Source of the DNA: Flavobacteriaceae bacterium
GTDB taxonomy: Bacteria; Bacteroidota; Bacteroidia; Flavobacteriales; Flavobacteriaceae
Direction: 5' to 3'
Assembly: GCA_008081325.1 (NCBI GenBank)
Contig: VMCO01000007.1
Location: 1-8,693, forward strand
DNA length: 8,693 nucleotides
In this document: positions 6,277 to 8,693 of the stretch, piece after piece
How positions within the stretch are numbered: position 1 is the first letter of the stretch
How the letters are laid out: the number at the start of each line of letters is the position of its first letter
Notes under the pieces: model-generated
What the model was told of the DNA's origin: nothing
Databases searched by the model: none
The model's input: only the letters and a program-made list of their open reading frames with translations
Position numbers and translations under genes: made by a program

Positions 6277-7179
6277 CTGAAGAATATTTTTGATTGAGTT
6301 TTCCAGGTTATTAAAATTAAATTTAAATCCCTTTGATTCGATTTTTTTTGACGATACTTTTTGATTTTTAAATAGTATTATATGCATTTCTCCGAAAATT
6401 ATTTTGAAGAACAACCTGGGAACAGGAACTAAAAAGAAGACACCTTTTCGAGCTTTAGAAACTATTTTTGTAAAATCGAAATTTGATAAGGGAACCGGAG
6501 CAACACCATTATAAATTCCAGATAATTTTTTCTCATTTATGTATAAAAATATTCTTGAAATATCTTCAATATGAATCCAAGATTGCCATTGATTACCCTT
6601 TCCAAAATAAACACCAAATCCAAAGGTCATCGGCTGCATTGTTTGCTTAAGAACACCGCTATTTTTGGAAAGCACTAAACCAATTCTAACTATGGAAACA
6701 TTTTCTACAATTTTTTGAAATGACATTGTAGCTTTTTCCCATTCTTTAATAACATCTGAAAGAAAATACTCACTTCTTTCTGTTTCTGATTCATCAAATT
6801 CTTTGCTAGGGGAGCTAGGATAAGCACCTATACCGCTTGCTGAAATAATTGATTTAATTTTTATATTATTTTCAATTATTTTAGATCTCAAAAAATCCAG
6901 ACTTTGAACCCTACTGTTCAAGATTAATTCTTTATTTTTTTTTGTCCAGATTCTAAAAATTGAAGCGCCAGATAGATTTATTATTGAATCAACTTGATTG
7001 AAACAATCAAGGTTAATTATATTATTCTTAGGATTCCAGTAAAAGCCATTACAACCAGGAAGACTGGTTAATTTATTTTTACTCGTGGTTAAAAAATTAA
7101 CCTTTATATCTCTTTCAAGACAATGTTTAACAATTTTTGACCCAATTAAGCCAGTAGCTCCTGTAATTAATACTTTCAT
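6274..7179 (-). CDS. TIGR01777-family epimerase-like NAD(P)-binding protein (YfcH/SDR39U1-like)
   Basis: An atypical extended short-chain dehydrogenase/reductase protein. The Rossmann nucleotide-binding loop GATGLIG is at 7-13. Family-typical segments follow: NLSGASI (68-74), the SR motif near 89-90, ISASGIGAY (112-120), EWEKA (146-150), RIGLVL (165-170), QSWIHIEDI (199-207) and GIYNGVAPVPLSN (221-233). The C-terminal part (about 248-300, with KKIESKGFKF) corresponds to DUF1731. The length of 301 residues is standard. The substrate is not established for this family in bacteria, so 'epimerase' is a fold-based name. The gene is divergent from ilvE with a 68-base start-to-start gap, and its stop lies 60 bases before grpE. 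Read-through into grpE is possible, but grpE has its own promoter. Confidence 0.93.
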   Translation of the reverse strand: MKVLITGATGLIGSKIVKHCLERDIKVNFLTTSKNKLTSLPGCNGFYWNPKNNIINLDCFNQVDSIINLSGASIFRIWTKKNKELILNSRVQSLDFLRSKIIENNIKIKSIISASGIGAYPSSPSKEFDESETERSEYFLSDVIKEWEKATMSFQKIVENVSIVRIGLVLSKNSGVLKQTMQPMTFGFGVYFGKGNQWQSWIHIEDISRIFLYINEKKLSGIYNGVAPVPLSNFDFTKIVSKARKGVFFLVPVPRLFFKIIFGEMHIILFKNQKVSSKKIESKGFKFNFNNLENSIKNILQ

Positions 7180-7192
7180 TTAAAATTTAAAG

Positions 7193-7225
7193 TTGAAGTA
7201 AATATAATTTAATTGATTAATTTTG
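7193..7225 (+). promoter_or_regulatory. Bacteroidota-type promoter for ilvE
   Basis: TTG (7193-7195) and TAATTTTG (7218-7225) are separated by 22 bases, an exact TAnnTTTG -7 element within the known spacer range. Transcription should start around 7229-7232. The first in-frame ATG of ilvE, at 7227, would then fall at or before the start of the message, which argues for the ATG at 7248. Confidence 0.6.
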
Positions 7226-7247
7226 CATGAATTTTATAGCTTTTATT

Positions 7248-8303
7248 ATGAATCAAAAAATAAATATCACAAGAATTGAAAAAAGTAAAATACAGGATGT
7301 AGATTTTGATAATTTCTCCTTTGGATCTGTGTTTACTGATCACATGTTTGAATGTGATTTTATCGATGGCAAATGGGTTAACCCTATAATTAAACCTTAT
7401 CAACCCATCTCAATTGAACCCTCTGCAAGTGTTTTGCATTATGGTCAAGCAATTTTTGAAGGAATGAAAGCTTACAGGGACGAAAATGACGAAGTATGGT
7501 TGTTTAGACCCGATCAAAATTATGAGAGAATTAATAAGTCAGCTGTAAGAATGGCAATTCCTGAATTTCCGAAAGAATTATTTTTTGAAGCATTGACAAA
7601 ATTAATTGATATTGATAGAGAGTGGGTAAAATTTGGTGAAGGAAGATCATTATACATAAGGCCTTTTGTTATTGGTAACGAGTATGCAATTCAAGCTGTA
7701 CCATCAAAAAATTATAAGTTTATGATTATTTGTGCGCCTGCTACTCTTTACTATACAAAAAAATTAAAAGTATTGGTTGCTGACAAGTTTAGTAGAGCCG
7801 CTTCTGGAGGAGTTGGCTATGCAAAGGCAGCGGGTAATTACGCTGGGCAATTTTATCCAACAAATCTAGCTAAAGAGCAAGGTTTTGACCAGGTTGTTTG
7901 GACGGATTCTAATGAACATAGCTACTTAGAGGAGGCTGGCACAATGAATATATTCTTTAGAATTAATAATACTTTAATTACTGCCCCTACAACAGATACA
8001 ATTTTAGACGGGGTGACTAGAAAAAGTATCATTCAAATTGCAAAGGATAATGACATTAACGTAGAAGTGAAAAAACTAAAAGTAGAAGAGTTAAAAAGTG
8101 CAGCTAAGAACGGAGAGTTAAAAGAAATTTTTGGAGCTGGAACTGCAGCGGTGGTAAGTCAAATTAAAGCCTTTCAACATAAAGAAGAATTGTTTGAACT
8201 GCAGGATCAAAATGATTCCTATGCTGAAAAATTAAAATCTATTTTAGTCGGAATACAGACTAATAAAATAGAGGATAAACACGGTTGGAGATATAAAGTT
8301 TAG
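7248..8303 (+). CDS. ilvE: Branched-chain amino acid aminotransferase
   Basis: PLP-dependent class IV aminotransferase that interconverts leucine, isoleucine and valine with their 2-oxo acids, using glutamate/2-oxoglutarate. Numbered from the chosen start, the motifs are FGSVFTDHM (25-33), HYGQAIFEGMKAYR (64-77), LYIRPF (135-140), the PLP Schiff-base lysine K193 in AKAAGNYAG, YLEEAGTMNIFF (226-237), GVTRKSI (255-261) and the phosphate-site loop FGAGTAAVVS (295-304). The length of 351 residues fits the BCAT II type. An ATG at 7227 would add seven residues (MNFIAFI). I prefer 7248 because relatives begin close to this point and a good -7 element covers 7218-7225. The gene is divergent from the epimerase gene and convergent with the pyrophosphohydrolase gene, and its stop overlaps that gene's stop. 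No other branched-chain pathway genes are in view. Confidence 0.95.
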   Translation: MNQKINITRIEKSKIQDVDFDNFSFGSVFTDHMFECDFIDGKWVNPIIKPYQPISIEPSASVLHYGQAIFEGMKAYRDENDEVWLFRPDQNYERINKSAVRMAIPEFPKELFFEALTKLIDIDREWVKFGEGRSLYIRPFVIGNEYAIQAVPSKNYKFMIICAPATLYYTKKLKVLVADKFSRAASGGVGYAKAAGNYAGQFYPTNLAKEQGFDQVVWTDSNEHSYLEEAGTMNIFFRINNTLITAPTTDTILDGVTRKSIIQIAKDNDINVEVKKLKVEELKSAAKNGELKEIFGAGTAAVVSQIKAFQHKEELFELQDQNDSYAEKLKSILVGIQTNKIEDKHGWRYKV

Positions 8304-8686
8304 CCCTCTAAAATTCCTTTGATATTGGGTTTAAAATAATTAGGCCCCTTCAATACTTTCCCATCTTCTCTGTAAATTGGGTTTCCATCAGCACCTAACT
8401 TACTCATATTACTATTCTGAATTTCACTGAATATTTCATCAATTTTGTGTTGCATACCATGCTCTATTATGGTTCCACAAAGAATGTAAAGCATATCTCC
8501 TAGTGCATCTGCAACTTCGACCATATCATTGTTGTTAGCAGCTTCAAAATATTCTTCATTTTCCTCCTTCATTAAATTAAATCTTAATTTATTTTTATCT
8601 GTACCAAGATCAGCTTTAGGTTCGTCTAAGTAATCAAGTTTAAATGCTTTATGAAATTCTTTTACAGCTAATATTTTATCCTTCAT
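8300..8686 (-). CDS. MazG/HisE-like nucleoside triphosphate pyrophosphohydrolase family protein
   Basis: A small all-alpha NTP pyrophosphatase fold protein, probably hydrolysing a nucleotide triphosphate to the monophosphate and pyrophosphate with magnesium. The metal-binding pattern is visible as E41-E42 and E45 in KEENEEYFEA, followed by E57, D60 and D64 in VEVADALGDMLY. The C-terminal SNMSKLGADGNPIYRED (92-108) and GPNYFKP (114-120) segments are shared by stand-alone members often labelled phosphoribosyl-ATP pyrophosphohydrolase-like. No his genes are present, so a HisE role is not supported, and house-cleaning of aberrant nucleotides is the more cautious guess. The 128 residues look complete, but only seven bases precede the start, so an upstream start cannot be excluded. 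Its TAA overlaps the TAG of ilvE on the opposite strand. Confidence 0.85.
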   Translation of the reverse strand: MKDKILAVKEFHKAFKLDYLDEPKADLGTDKNKLRFNLMKEENEEYFEAANNNDMVEVADALGDMLYILCGTIIEHGMQHKIDEIFSEIQNSNMSKLGADGNPIYREDGKVLKGPNYFKPNIKGILEG

Positions 8687-8693
8687 GACATTA

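Noticed and set aside
7180..7226. TATATTTA on the minus strand before the epimerase gene as a -7 box
   Set aside because: One mismatch to TAnnTTTG and no TTG at the right distance. A promoter must lie near here, but I cannot place it.
7209..7403. Minus-strand frame of 64 codons over the start of ilvE
   Set aside because: It is antisense to ilvE, covers its promoter, and has no family resemblance.

Overview
The window looks like a chromosomal segment of a Bacteroidota bacterium, most likely a low-GC (about one third by eye) marine-type member of the Flavobacteriia. This rests on protein character: a DnaJ with only two zinc-finger repeats, an NtrC-like regulator whose Walker A reads GPNGSGKE, and a Bacteroidota-style branched-chain aminotransferase. 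It is also supported by two exact matches to the Bacteroidota promoter element TAnnTTTG and by A-rich leaders without Shine-Dalgarno sequences. The genus cannot be fixed from this evidence. Gene density is very high and the longest gap is under 90 bases. I see no rRNA, tRNA, mobile element, CRISPR array or long repeat.

Layout. Seven genes lie head to tail on the minus strand, read from high to low coordinates. They are a TIGR01777-type NAD(P)-binding epimerase-like protein (6274-7179), grpE (5698-6213), dnaJ (4595-5695), a NatA-like ABC ATPase (3581-4507), its NatB-like ABC-2 permease (2277-3578), a sigma-54 activator response regulator without a DNA-binding domain (1109-2272), and an exported M28 metallopeptidase cut off by the window's left edge (1-1107). 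At the right, ilvE (7248-8303) is transcribed divergently from the epimerase gene. It converges on a small MazG/HisE-like pyrophosphohydrolase gene (8300-8686, minus), and the two stop codons overlap.

Transcription units. grpE-dnaJ (2-base gap) forms a chaperone unit with a convincing promoter in the 60-base gap upstream of grpE. ATPase-permease-regulator-peptidase (gaps of 2, 4 and 1 bases) forms a second tight unit. It starts after an 87-base gap that carries a perfect 9-base-arm inverted repeat next to the ATPase start codon. GrpE and DnaJ are the co-chaperones of DnaK, which is not in this window. The ATPase and permease should form one exporter. The regulator and the secreted peptidase are co-transcribed with it for reasons the sequence does not state.

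Most of the window is ordinary housekeeping sequence. The parts worth a second look are the grpE upstream region (an overlapping sigma-A-type and sigma-54-type promoter plus a TGnCA palindrome), the DNA-binding-domain-less sigma-54 activator, the two-motif DnaJ, the operator-like palindrome before the ABC operon, and the ilvE start codon, which the promoter position moves downstream.
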